Below, piece by piece: positions 52,514 through 62,300 of a stretch of 64,000 nucleotides of DNA. This DNA comes from Makana argininalis_C. GTDB lineage: Bacteria; Pseudomonadota; Gammaproteobacteria; Enterobacterales; Enterobacteriaceae. A program made the position numbers and the translations under genes. Every line of letters begins with the position of its first letter. Position 1 is the stretch's first letter. Under the pieces are notes generated by a model. That model did not search any database, was not told the origin of the DNA, and saw only the letters and a list, made by a program, of their open reading frames with translations. The DNA is taken from the NCBI GenBank assembly GCA_044442865.1, contig JBISJU010000001.1, forward strand, positions 186,001 through 250,000. The letters are read 5' to 3'.

Positions 52514-53470
52514 TTAATATTGTTTTTTATTTAAAATAAAATTCTGAAAATTATCAATATTAATTGTAGATGTAAATGATTTACTAACAACTAAACCTGC
52601 AGCTATATTAGCTAAAAAACAAGATTTTTTAATATTCATTCCTAAAGATAAAGAAGCAGCAAGAACACCAGTAAAAGTATCACCAGCACCAGTAACATCT
52701 CTTACTTTATATGCATAAGAGGGTATATGTAATACATTTTTATTTGATTCTATTAATAATAATCCATTTTCTGATCTTGTAATAATTAAAGCAGAAAGTT
52801 GATTATAATAAACAACTTCAATTCCCAAATTTATTAATTCTTTTTCATTTTTCCAAGACCCAACAGATTTTTTAAATTCAAATTCATTTGGAGTCAAAAC
52901 AGTACATCCTTTATATTTATTAAAATTACTATTTTTAGTATCTACAACTATTGGAATATTATTTTTAATAGAAAAATTAATTATTGATTTGACATCATAT
53001 ATAGAACCTTTATTATAATCAGAAATTACTATTGAACCGGAATTTAATATTTTTTTTTTTATATTTTTCATCATTATTTTAGAATTAATATTACTAAATT
53101 TTTTTTCATAATCTATTCTTATAGTATGGTTATGATTTGATAATAAACGTAATTTAGTAATTGTGGGATAAGAATTTAATGAAATTAAATTATATTTAAT
53201 TTCTTTACTTATAAGTATTTTTGATAATATTTTTGAATATTCATCAATACCGGTTATGCCAAATAAATTAGTATCACAACCTAAAGAAGAAATATTTATT
53301 GCTACATTAGCAGCACCACCTAATCTATATTTAATTAAATTTATTTTAAATATTTCAGAATTGTTTTTTAAAATTTTTTTATTATCAATACATTTAAAAT
53401 ATTTATCTAAAATAATATCACCTATTATTATAACTTTTCCTAACTTAAAATTTGGTAGAATCAATGTCAT
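52514..53470 (-). CDS. hldE: HldE kinase domain only (heptose-7-phosphate kinase)
   Basis: Corresponds to the N-terminal ribokinase-like half of bifunctional HldE, which phosphorylates D-glycero-beta-D-manno-heptose 7-phosphate for LPS inner-core synthesis. It has 318 residues; E. coli HldE has 477, the last 160 being an ADP-transferase domain absent here. The N-terminus MTLILPNFKLGKVIIIGDIILDKY, GGAANVAINISSLG and the catalytic-base DVTGAGDTF motif are intact, so the kinase fold looks functional. The adenylyltransferase step would need another gene. Confidence 0.92.
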   Translation of the reverse strand: MTLILPNFKLGKVIIIGDIILDKYFKCIDNKKILKNNSEIFKINLIKYRLGGAANVAINISSLGCDTNLFGITGIDEYSKILSKILISKEIKYNLISLNSYPTITKLRLLSNHNHTIRIDYEKKFSNINSKIMMKNIKKKILNSGSIVISDYNKGSIYDVKSIINFSIKNNIPIVVDTKNSNFNKYKGCTVLTPNEFEFKKSVGSWKNEKELINLGIEVVYYNQLSALIITRSENGLLLIESNKNVLHIPSYAYKVRDVTGAGDTFTGVLAASLSLGMNIKKSCFLANIAAGLVVSKSFTSTINIDNFQNFILNKKQY

Positions 53471-53521
53471 TCCTTAATTTATATGCAAAAGTATTTTTAA
53501 TTTTTTATTTTTTTTAACATC

Positions 53522-54520
53522 TTAATAAAAATTTATTTTATTAAAAATATTTTCAATATTTGTTTTAGCTTTATTTCTTGCTTTGTTTGCACCATCAAAT
53601 GCTATATTAATTAAATAATCTTCTTCTTTTCTTAATTCAAAATATTTATTTTGAAAAGATTTAATATTATAAAATATTGACTCTGATAAATATTTTTTAA
53701 AAATACTGTAATTTTTATTACAAAATTTTTTTTCAAGTTTATATATAGAAATGTTATTTATAAAAGAAAGAATATTTAATAAATTTGAAATACCTGGTTT
53801 AAGTATTGGATCATAATGAATATGAGGTGGTATATCTGAATCTGTTACTGCATTTTGAATTTTATTTCTAATTGAATTTTCATTTTCTAATAAATAAATT
53901 ACATTATTGTTATTAATATCTGATTTTGACATTTTTTTATTTGGGTTAAGTAAAGACATAATACAAGATTTATTTTTAGAAATTAAAGCATGAGGTATAT
54001 TAAATATTTTTTTACCATGTATAGAATTAAATCTTTTTGCTATTTTTTTTGTTAATTCCAAATGTTGTAATTGATCATATCCTACAGCAACTAAATTAGT
54101 TTTATAAAGTAAAATGTCGGATGCCATTAAAATTGGATAATTTAAAAAACCAATATTTATATTTTTATTTTTGTTAATTATTTTTTTTTTAAATTGTGTC
54201 ATACGTTTTAATTCACCATAATTAGTATAACAATTTAAAATCCAATTAAGATATGTATGTTCTATTACGTGAGATTGAATAAAAATTATACTTTTTACAG
54301 GATTTACCCCACAAGCAATATATGTTGCTATAAGATCTAAAGTTAATTTTTTTATTTTTTTATAATTTTTTACAACAGTCATTGAATGCAGATCTGCAAT
54401 ACAATAAATGCAGTCATATTTATCTTGTAAATCTTTCCATTTACTTAAACATCCTATATAATTTCCAATGGTTATATTTCCTGAGGGTTGAACACCACTA
54501 AATACTATATTTTTTATCAT
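53522..54520 (-). CDS. trpS: Tryptophanyl-tRNA synthetase
   Basis: Class I synthetase for tRNA-Trp. It has 332 residues (334 in E. coli). The HIGH-equivalent is in PSGNITIGNYIG, and KMSKS is in NKKMSKSD. YCIADLHS and VGYDQLQHLELT, conserved tryptophan-pocket and dimer segments, are present. It is 68 bases from rpe on the same strand, as in the E. coli dam-rpe-gph-trpS cluster with gph lost. Confidence 0.96.
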   Translation of the reverse strand: MIKNIVFSGVQPSGNITIGNYIGCLSKWKDLQDKYDCIYCIADLHSMTVVKNYKKIKKLTLDLIATYIACGVNPVKSIIFIQSHVIEHTYLNWILNCYTNYGELKRMTQFKKKIINKNKNINIGFLNYPILMASDILLYKTNLVAVGYDQLQHLELTKKIAKRFNSIHGKKIFNIPHALISKNKSCIMSLLNPNKKMSKSDINNNNVIYLLENENSIRNKIQNAVTDSDIPPHIHYDPILKPGISNLLNILSFINNISIYKLEKKFCNKNYSIFKKYLSESIFYNIKSFQNKYFELRKEEDYLINIAFDGANKARNKAKTNIENIFNKINFY

Positions 54521-54588
54521 TTTAAATCCATAATTTATAATTATTTATTTAAATAAATATTAAAAAATTTATTTTTTATTTTAAAAAT

Positions 54589-55263
54589 TTAACATAATGA
54601 TAATTCATAACGCATATTATATATAACTTTTTTATAATTTATATTATGAAATATTGATGAACCTACTACAAACATATTAGCACCAGATTTAGCAATCTCT
54701 TGAATATTATTTAATTTAATTCCACCATCAACTGATAAAATAATATTTTTTTTAACATGATCTAAAAGTTTTTTTATTATCTTTATTTTATTTAAAGTTG
54801 AAAATAAAAATTTTTGACCTGAAAATCCAGGATTTACAGACATTAAAAGTATAATATCAATTTCATTTATTATATCATCTGTAATACATTGAAATGATGT
54901 ATAAGAAGGACTAAAAGCTATTCCAACTTTACATCCATATGATTTAATAATTTTTATAGTGTTTTTTATATTTTTTGATGAATCTGGGTGAAAAGTTATA
55001 TAGTTTGAACCAATATTAGCAAATTCTTCAACTAAATAATCTAAAGGTTGTACCATTAAATGTATATCAATTGGTAATTTAATTCCATAATTTATTATTG
55101 ATTTAACAATAAATACACCCATTCCTATATTAGGAGCGTAATGATTATCCATAACATCAACATGAATCATATCAACACCATAAGATGTTAAAATATCAAT
55201 TTCTTTACCTAATTTTGCAAAATTAGCATTAATTATTGATGGAGCAATTAAAAATTTTTTCAT
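54589..55263 (-). CDS. rpe: Ribulose-phosphate 3-epimerase
   Basis: Interconverts ribulose-5-P and xylulose-5-P, the donor for transketolase in this window. It has 224 residues (225 in E. coli). The (beta/alpha)8 barrel starts with APSIINANFAKLGKEI. Metal and catalytic residues sit in HVDVMDNHYAPN, IDIHLMV and the DGGI motif (SVDGGIKL), followed by GANMFVVGSSIF. The 57-base gap to suhB carries a long A run (55289-55303 region). Upstream of trpS. Confidence 0.96.
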   Translation of the reverse strand: MKKFLIAPSIINANFAKLGKEIDILTSYGVDMIHVDVMDNHYAPNIGMGVFIVKSIINYGIKLPIDIHLMVQPLDYLVEEFANIGSNYITFHPDSSKNIKNTIKIIKSYGCKVGIAFSPSYTSFQCITDDIINEIDIILLMSVNPGFSGQKFLFSTLNKIKIIKKLLDHVKKNIILSVDGGIKLNNIQEIAKSGANMFVVGSSIFHNINYKKVIYNMRYELSLC

Positions 55264-55320
55264 TTTAATACCATGTTATATATATATTAAAAAAAAAAAA
55301 AAAACAAAATAAAAATTATA

Positions 55321-56109
55321 TTAATAATTATTATTTTTAATAATGTTAGTGTAGTACATCAATGATTTTACTATTTTTAAATTTCCAGCTAAAATATTAC
55401 CATTTATAAAATAATTATTTTCTCCTGCAAAATCTGTTATTAACCCACCAGATTCTCTAACAATAAGATCACCACTTATAAAGTTTATGGGTTTAATACG
55501 CATTTCGAAATAACCATCTATTTTACCAGATGCTACATAAGATAAATCTAAAGATGTAGAACCTGTACTTCTTAAACATATATTATTTGCAAATATTTTT
55601 TTAAATAAATCAAAATATATTTTGTAATATTTTTTATTTTTAAATAAAAAATTAGATGATATGATTGTATTATCTAATTTTTTATTTATACCACATCTAA
55701 TTCTAACACCATTTAAATAAGCACCCTTACCACGTGATGCGGTAAACATATCATTTTTAATAGGATCATATATGACACATAATTCTGTTATATCTTTTAT
55801 AATTAATGATATTGAAATTGAAAAATGAGGAAATTTTTTTATAAAATTAGTTTCACTGTCTATAGGATTAATAATCCATTGTATTGATTTATTTTTTATA
55901 TTATTATTTTTATATCCTAAAATATTATGTGTTGGATATGATTTGTTAATAATAGATATTATTAAATTTTTCACTAATTTAGTTATATAATTTATATAAA
56001 AAATATTTTTTTTTTTAATATATGAAAAATCTGTAGATTCATAAAATCTATTTAGTAAAGTACCTGCTTTTCTAGCTGCTCTAATAGCAATATTAATTAT
56101 TGGGTTCAT
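55321..56109 (-). CDS. suhB: SuhB, inositol-monophosphatase family, catalytic residues lost
   Basis: Homologue of E. coli SuhB, which is both an inositol monophosphatase and a component of the NusA/B/E/G rRNA antitermination complex. It has 262 residues (267 in E. coli) with clear similarity throughout (NIAIRAARKAGTLL, FPHFSISI, SRGKGAYLNG, RSTGSTSLDLSYVASGKIDGYFE). The metal site is changed: E67-E68 of E. coli are Tyr66-Lys67, the DPLDGT loop reads NPIDSE (81-86), and the third-metal Asp212 is Asn209. A non-enzymatic role is therefore likely. Confidence 0.93.
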   Translation of the reverse strand: MNPIINIAIRAARKAGTLLNRFYESTDFSYIKKKNIFYINYITKLVKNLIISIINKSYPTHNILGYKNNNIKNKSIQWIINPIDSETNFIKKFPHFSISISLIIKDITELCVIYDPIKNDMFTASRGKGAYLNGVRIRCGINKKLDNTIISSNFLFKNKKYYKIYFDLFKKIFANNICLRSTGSTSLDLSYVASGKIDGYFEMRIKPINFISGDLIVRESGGLITDFAGENNYFINGNILAGNLKIVKSLMYYTNIIKNNNY

Positions 56110-57092
56110 AAATATATATTATTTTATAATATAAATTAAATTAAATATAATATTTATATTAATTATTTATTAAAATAAAAATATTATTTTAAAAATATAA
56201 ATTATATAAATGATAAAAAAAATAAATAATATTATAACATATGAAGAAGTAAAATAAAAATACTTATATCAAAAAAAATGCTTGTTAATTTTTAATATAA
56301 GTATTAAATTAAATTTACTTATGAATTATCAAAAAATTTAATAAATTAAGTATTATATTTTATATATATAAATTTACTTTTACTAATACTGTACTGATTT
56401 AAATGTTATATATATATTTATTTTTATTAAGTAATTTTCTCAAATTTTTTGATTGATTGTTTGCAGGTTATGTTAATAATTAATAGCTTATTAACTGAAT
56501 AATATTTATAATTTTAAAAAAATTATAATTTGATTTGAAATATAGTAAATTAATTACAATAATATTGTAACATTTAATATTTAATTTTTTTAAATATATT
56601 ATTTTTATAAAAAATAACATGATTGATTTAATTAATTTTTTAATATTTAATTGTCTATATTATATTATCATAAATTATATCTATAAATTTAATATTCAAT
56701 ATAGATTTTTAATACATAAGTAATAAATAAATATTTAAATTATTAATTTTTAAATTTTTAATATATTTACTTTATACAATCGTATTATATCTTTTTTTTT
56801 ATTAATAACTCAAATATAATTAGTATAAAATATTTTTGATATTATAATATTAAATACAAAAAATCTTTATTTATAATAATATAAATTGTTGATTCTAAAA
56901 ATCTCATGTCTATAAATTAATTCTTAAATATAAATAAATTTATTTTTTTAAAAATTATTACATTTTAAAAATAATATGTAATATTTATATTTTATTAACA
57001 TATATTAATAAAATTTATGAATTAAACGAATTAATTTGTATTTAAAAATTATTAATATGTTAAAATACATATTATAATTAATTTTAAAAATT
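56110..57092. other. 983-base intergenic region with three hairpins
   Basis: Largest gene-free stretch in the window, between suhB and prfA (both minus). No open frame of significance, tRNA, tmRNA or DnaA box was seen. Three perfect inverted repeats include G/C pairs: AATACTTATAT/ATATAAGTATT (56259-56305), GTTAATAA/TTATTAAC (56472-56495) and TTACAAT/ATTGTAA (56554-56570). In E. coli prmC follows prfA and is about this size, so this may be its eroded site, or it may hold an unrecognised RNA. Confidence 0.55.
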
Positions 57093-58175
57093 TTATATTT
57101 TATTTTTAATTTTTTTAAATTTATCTAATTTATATTTTTTAATAATTGGATTTATTAAAATATCAAGATTACCCTTAAAAATTAATTCTAATTTATATAT
57201 TGTAAGACCAATTCTATGATCAGTTACTCTACCATTATGAAAATTATAAGTTCTAATTCTATCAGATCTAAAACCACTACCAAAAAGATTTTTTTTAGTA
57301 TTATGTGATTTTTCTTTAATTTTTTTAGCTTCTAATGAATATAATCGAGCTCTTAAAACTGACATTGCTTTTGATTTATTTTTATGTTGTGATCTTTCAT
57401 CTTGACATTCTACAACTATACCTGTTGATAAATGTTTAATACGAATTGCGGAATCAGTTGTATTAACATGTTGACCTCCAGCACCAGAAGATCTGAAAGT
57501 ATCAATTTTTAAATCTACAGCTTTAATTTTTGGAAATTCTGTTTCAGGAATGTCTTTAATTACCGCTACTTTACATGTTGATGTATGTATTCTTCCTTGA
57601 TTTTCTGTAAAAGGAACTCTTTGTACTCTATGACCTCCAGATTCAAATCTTAAAATACTATAAGATTCACAATTAGAAATATTAGCTATTATATATTTAA
57701 ATCCTCCATTATCAGAATAATTAATATTTAAAATTTCTATATTCCATTTTTTTTTTTCTACAAATTTACTATACATCTTAAATAAATCTTTAGTAAATAA
57801 AGATGCTTCGTTACCACCTGTTCCAGATCTTAATTCTATAAAACATCCTCTTTTATATTTTTTTTCTTTTGGTATAATATTTTTTTGTAATTTATTTTCT
57901 ACTATTTTTAATTTTAATAAATAATTATTATATTCTTCTTCTGCAAGAACTTTTATTTCTGGATCTTGTAATAAATTTTTTAAATTTTTTATTTTTTTTT
58001 TAATAATACTTCTTTTATAAATATATTTTGTAATGTTATTTAAATACAAATATTCTTTATAAACATCATTAAATTTTTTTTTGTTTAATAAAACTTTTTT
58101 TACAGTTAACAAGTATTTAATTTTTTCAAATTTTTTTTTAAATAAATTTAGTTTATTTAAAATTAATTTATTCAA
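57093..58175 (-). CDS. prfA: Peptide chain release factor 1
   Basis: Terminates at UAA and UAG; nearly every gene here ends in UAA. It has 360 residues, as in E. coli, using a TTG start at 58173-58175 that aligns with the E. coli N-terminus; no ATG lies in frame upstream. The codon-reading PxT motif is PFT (RVQRVPFTENQG; PAT in E. coli). The GGQ motif is in SSGAGGQHVNTTD. Its start codon abuts the ychF start codon on the other strand with no base between. No prmC follows. Confidence 0.95.
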   Translation of the reverse strand: MNKLILNKLNLFKKKFEKIKYLLTVKKVLLNKKKFNDVYKEYLYLNNITKYIYKRSIIKKKIKNLKNLLQDPEIKVLAEEEYNNYLLKLKIVENKLQKNIIPKEKKYKRGCFIELRSGTGGNEASLFTKDLFKMYSKFVEKKKWNIEILNINYSDNGGFKYIIANISNCESYSILRFESGGHRVQRVPFTENQGRIHTSTCKVAVIKDIPETEFPKIKAVDLKIDTFRSSGAGGQHVNTTDSAIRIKHLSTGIVVECQDERSQHKNKSKAMSVLRARLYSLEAKKIKEKSHNTKKNLFGSGFRSDRIRTYNFHNGRVTDHRIGLTIYKLELIFKGNLDILINPIIKKYKLDKFKKIKNKI

Positions 58176-59255
58176 ATGATAATAAAAATAGGAATTATAG
58201 GTTTACCAAATGTTGGAAAATCAACTTTATTTAATTCATTAACAAAATCAAATATAAAATCTAAAAACTTTTTTTTCAGTACTATAAAAACAAATTATGG
58301 TTTGTCAAAAGTACAAGATGATAGAATTTTTAAAATATCAAAAATTACTAATAATAAAAATATTGTACATTCAAATATTAAATTTTTAGATATAGCTGGT
58401 TTAATCAAAGGATCATCAAAAGGCGCAGGATTAGGAAATCAATTTCTAAATAAAATATCTGAATGTGATATTATAATACATTTAATAAGATTTTTTCAAG
58501 ATAAAAAAATAATACACATTTTTGGTAAAGTAGATCCAATTAAAGATATAAATATTATTAATACTGAATTAATATTATATGATTTACAAAAATGTGAAAA
58601 ATATTTAAATAAACTTAAAAATAAAAATAAAATTAATATTGAAAATAAAAGTTTAATTAAAAAATGTTTTTTACATTTAGATAAACTTAAAATGTTAAAA
58701 ACATTAGATTTGTTAGCAGAAGAAAAAAAAAAAATTAATAGTATTGGATTTTTAACAATAAAACCTGTAATTTATTTAGCTAATATTAATAAAAATGATT
58801 TTAAATATAAAAATAATTTTAAAAATATTTTTTTATTTTTAAAAAATAAAAAATATAATTTAATATTTATTTGTGCTAAAAATAAATTTTGTTTATCTGA
58901 AAAAAAAGAAATAAGTATTATTACATGTAAAATTAATTTTAATATTTTATTATATAATATTAATACATTTATTATTTACATAATTAAATATTTAAATCTT
59001 AAAATATTTTTTACTTTTAATCAAAAAGAATTGAAATCTTGGATTGTATATAATAATACTACAGCATTAAAAGCTTCTAAAAAAATACATTCCGATTTTT
59101 ATCGTAAATTTATTAGAGCAAAAATTATTTCTTATAATGATTTTATTTTTTATAAAGGAGAAAATGGCGTTAAAAAATCAGGGAAAATACGTATAGAAGG
59201 TAAAAATTATATAATAAAAGATGGAGATATAGTTAAATTTTTATTTAATAAATAA
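58176..59255 (+). CDS. ychF: Ribosome-binding P-loop ATPase YchF (OLA1 family)
   Basis: Obg-like ATPase that binds ribosomes and is linked to stress and redox responses. It has 359 residues (363 in E. coli). The P-loop GLPNVGKST is at 9-17 and DIAGLIKGSSKGAGLGNQFL is the G3 region. The family-specific NxxE (ANVNE) reads ANINKND. The C-terminal TGS-like domain ends with EGKNYIIKDGDIVKFLFN. No ribosome-binding site precedes the ATG, which touches the prfA start. Convergent with rpoC. Confidence 0.94.
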   Translation: MIIKIGIIGLPNVGKSTLFNSLTKSNIKSKNFFFSTIKTNYGLSKVQDDRIFKISKITNNKNIVHSNIKFLDIAGLIKGSSKGAGLGNQFLNKISECDIIIHLIRFFQDKKIIHIFGKVDPIKDINIINTELILYDLQKCEKYLNKLKNKNKINIENKSLIKKCFLHLDKLKMLKTLDLLAEEKKKINSIGFLTIKPVIYLANINKNDFKYKNNFKNIFLFLKNKKYNLIFICAKNKFCLSEKKEISIITCKINFNILLYNINTFIIYIIKYLNLKIFFTFNQKELKSWIVYNNTTALKASKKIHSDFYRKFIRAKIISYNDFIFYKGENGVKKSGKIRIEGKNYIIKDGDIVKFLFNK

Positions 59256-59298
59256 ATTTAAAAAATAAAAATTTATTAATTTTAAAAAATTCTAAATT

Positions 59299-59344
59299 TT
59301 TTATTTTGAAATATAAATATTAATATTTATATTTCAAAATAAAA
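59299..59344. terminator. 46-base perfect palindrome between ychF and rpoC
   Basis: A 23-bp perfect inverted repeat with no spacer, centred between 59321 and 59322 (arms around TTTTGAAATATAAATATT and its complement). It begins 43 bases after the ychF stop and ends at the rpoC stop. As RNA from either strand it folds into a long stem and is followed by T-rich DNA, so it probably ends both transcripts. Confidence 0.75.
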
Positions 59345-62300
59345 TTATTTTTTTATTATATAATTCATATTCCTTTTTTTATGATATTTATATCCTGTTC
59401 CGGCTGGTATTAATCTACCTACAATAACATTTTCTTTAAGACCTCTTAGTTCATCTATTTTACCAGAAACCGATGCTTCTGTTAATACTCTAGTGGTTTC
59501 TTGAAAAGAAGCAGCTGAAATGAATGATTCAGTAGAAAGAGATGATTTAGTTATACCTAATAAATCACGAAAAAAAATAATTTCTTTTTGGCATTTTTTT
59601 TTAAGTTTAATATTAGCAATTCTGATTTTAGAATATTCTATTTGTTCACCATCTAAAAAATTAGAATCACCTTTATTTATAATAGTGGCTTTTCTTAACA
59701 TTTGACGAATAATTACTTCTATATGTTTGTCATTAATTTTAACCCCTTGTAATCTATATATATCTTGAACTTCATTTGTAATATATTGTATAAATTCATT
59801 AACCCCTTTTAATCTCAAAATATCATATGGTGATTCCTGCCCATTAGAAATTAAATCCCCTCTATAAATCTTTTCTCCTTCAAAAACATTTAAATTTCTA
59901 TATTTTGGGATCATTTCTTCGTAACATTTTTCTCCATTTTTTTTAGAAATAATTAAACGTATTTTATCTTTAGTTTCTTTACCAAAAGAAACTATTCCAC
60001 TTGTTTCAGATAAAATAGCAGGATCTTTAGGTATTCTTGCTTCAAATAAATCAGCAACCTTAGGTAAACCACCAGTTATATCTTTAGTACCATAAACTTC
60101 TAAAGGTAAACGTGCTAAAATATCCCCACTTGTAATTTTATATCCATCTTCTAATTGAATTATAGTTTTACCAGGTAAAAAATATTGTGCTGACATTTCA
60201 GTACCTGGGATAAGAATATGATTTCCATTTGAATCTACAATTTTTAGTTTAGGTCTTAAATTTTTACTAATACTATTTGATATTGCATATGTATCTAATA
60301 CAACAATAGAAGATAATCCTGTAAGCTCATCAGTTTGACGAATAATATTATGACCATCTATCATATCAATTAGTTTAACAAATCCATCAACTTCTGATAT
60401 AACAGGCATTGTATGAGGATCCCAATTTGCAATTATTTCACCTTTATTTATTTTTTCCCCGTTTCCTTTTGAAATTATACAACCATAAGGTACTTTATAT
60501 TTTTCTTTAATTTTACCTATATCATCTAATAATCTTATTTCAGCATTACGAGATGTTATAATTATTTTACCAATTTTACTAATTACAAATTTAGTATTTA
60601 CAAAATTAACAATTCCTGAATTTTTAACTTTTATATTAGATGTAGATACTGATCTAGATGCAGCTCCCCCAATATGAAATGTACGCATTGTTAATTGGGT
60701 TCCAGGCTCTCCTATAGATTGAGCTGCAATTACTCCTACTGCTTCTCCTTTTTTAACTAATTTACCTCTAGCTAAGTCACGACCATAACAATTAGCACAA
60801 ACACCATACATTGTATTACATGTAACCACTGATCTTACTTTTACACTTTCTATAGTATTATTTTTTATAATTTTACAATATGTTTCATCTAATAATGTAT
60901 TTTTATTTATAATAATTTCACATGTTCCTGGTTTTAAAATATTTTCCGCTGTCACTCTACCTAAAATTCTATCTGTCAAATTATCTTTTACATTATTTCC
61001 TTCTATTACAGTTGTTATGATTATACCTAATGAAGTTTTACAATCATCTTCTAAAACAACTACATCTTGCGCTGCATCTACTAATCTTCTTGTTAAATAT
61101 CCAGAATTTGCTGTTTTTAATGCTGTATCTGCTAATCCTTTACGTGCACCATGAGTAGAAATAAAATATTGTAAAACATTTAAACCTTCTTTGAAATTAG
61201 CTGTAATAGGTGTTTCTATTATAAAACCATCAGGTTTAGCCATTAAACCTCTCATTCCAGCTAATTGACGAATTTGAGCTGATGAACCTCTTGCTCCTGA
61301 ATCAGCCATCATAAAAATACTATTAAATGAAATTTGTTTTTCTTGCTTTCCTGATTTATTTATCACTATTTCATTTGAAAGATTTTTTATCATTGAATTA
61401 GAAACTTTGTCATTTGCAGCAGCCCATATATCAATAATTTTATTATATTTTTCACTTGAAGTTACTAAACCGGATTGAAATTGAGTTTGAATCTCAAATA
61501 CTTCTTTTTCAGCTTCTCTTACAATTTCTTGTTTATTTTTTGGTATTAAAATATCATCTATTCCTACAGAAGATCCAGATTTTGTTGCATAATAAAATCC
61601 AATATACATAATTTGATCAGCAAATATAATTGTTTTTTTTAATCCTAATTTTCTATAACAAGTATTAAAAATTTTAGATATTTCTTTTTTATCTATTGTC
61701 TTATTTATTATAGAAAATTTTAAACCTTTTGGAATTATCTTCCAAAGAATTGATCTTCCAATAGTAGTATTTTTAATGGTTTGTTTTTTTAAAAACATTT
61801 TATTAACTTTAATATATTCTTTAATTCTGACTTTAACATTTGCATGTAATTCAGCTATCCCGTTTGCATAAACCAGTTCTGATTCTTTAGGGCCACTTAA
61901 AATCATTCCTTCACCTTTAGCATTTATTTTACTTCTTGTCATATAATATAAACCCAAAACTATATCTTGAGATGGAACTATAATTGGTTCTCCATTAGCA
62001 GGAGATAAAATATTATTAGTAGACATCATTAATGACCGTGCTTCTGATTTTGATTCTAAAGTAAGTGGTATATGAACTGCCATTTGATCTCCATCAAAAT
62101 CAGCATTATAAGAAGCACATACTAGAGGATGTAATTGTATTGATTTACCTTCTATAAGAATAGGTTCAAAAGCTTGAATACCTAATCTATGAAGAGTAGG
62201 TGCTCTATTAAGAATAATAGGGTATTTTCTAATAACATTTTCTAATACATCCCATACAATAGATTCTTCATTATCTACCATTTTTTTTGCAGATTTTATT

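Noticed and set aside
56110..57092. tmRNA, 4.5S RNA or a tRNA in the large gap
   Set aside because: No tmRNA ends, SRP core GGAAGG...AGCAGCC or cloverleaf could be found on either strand.
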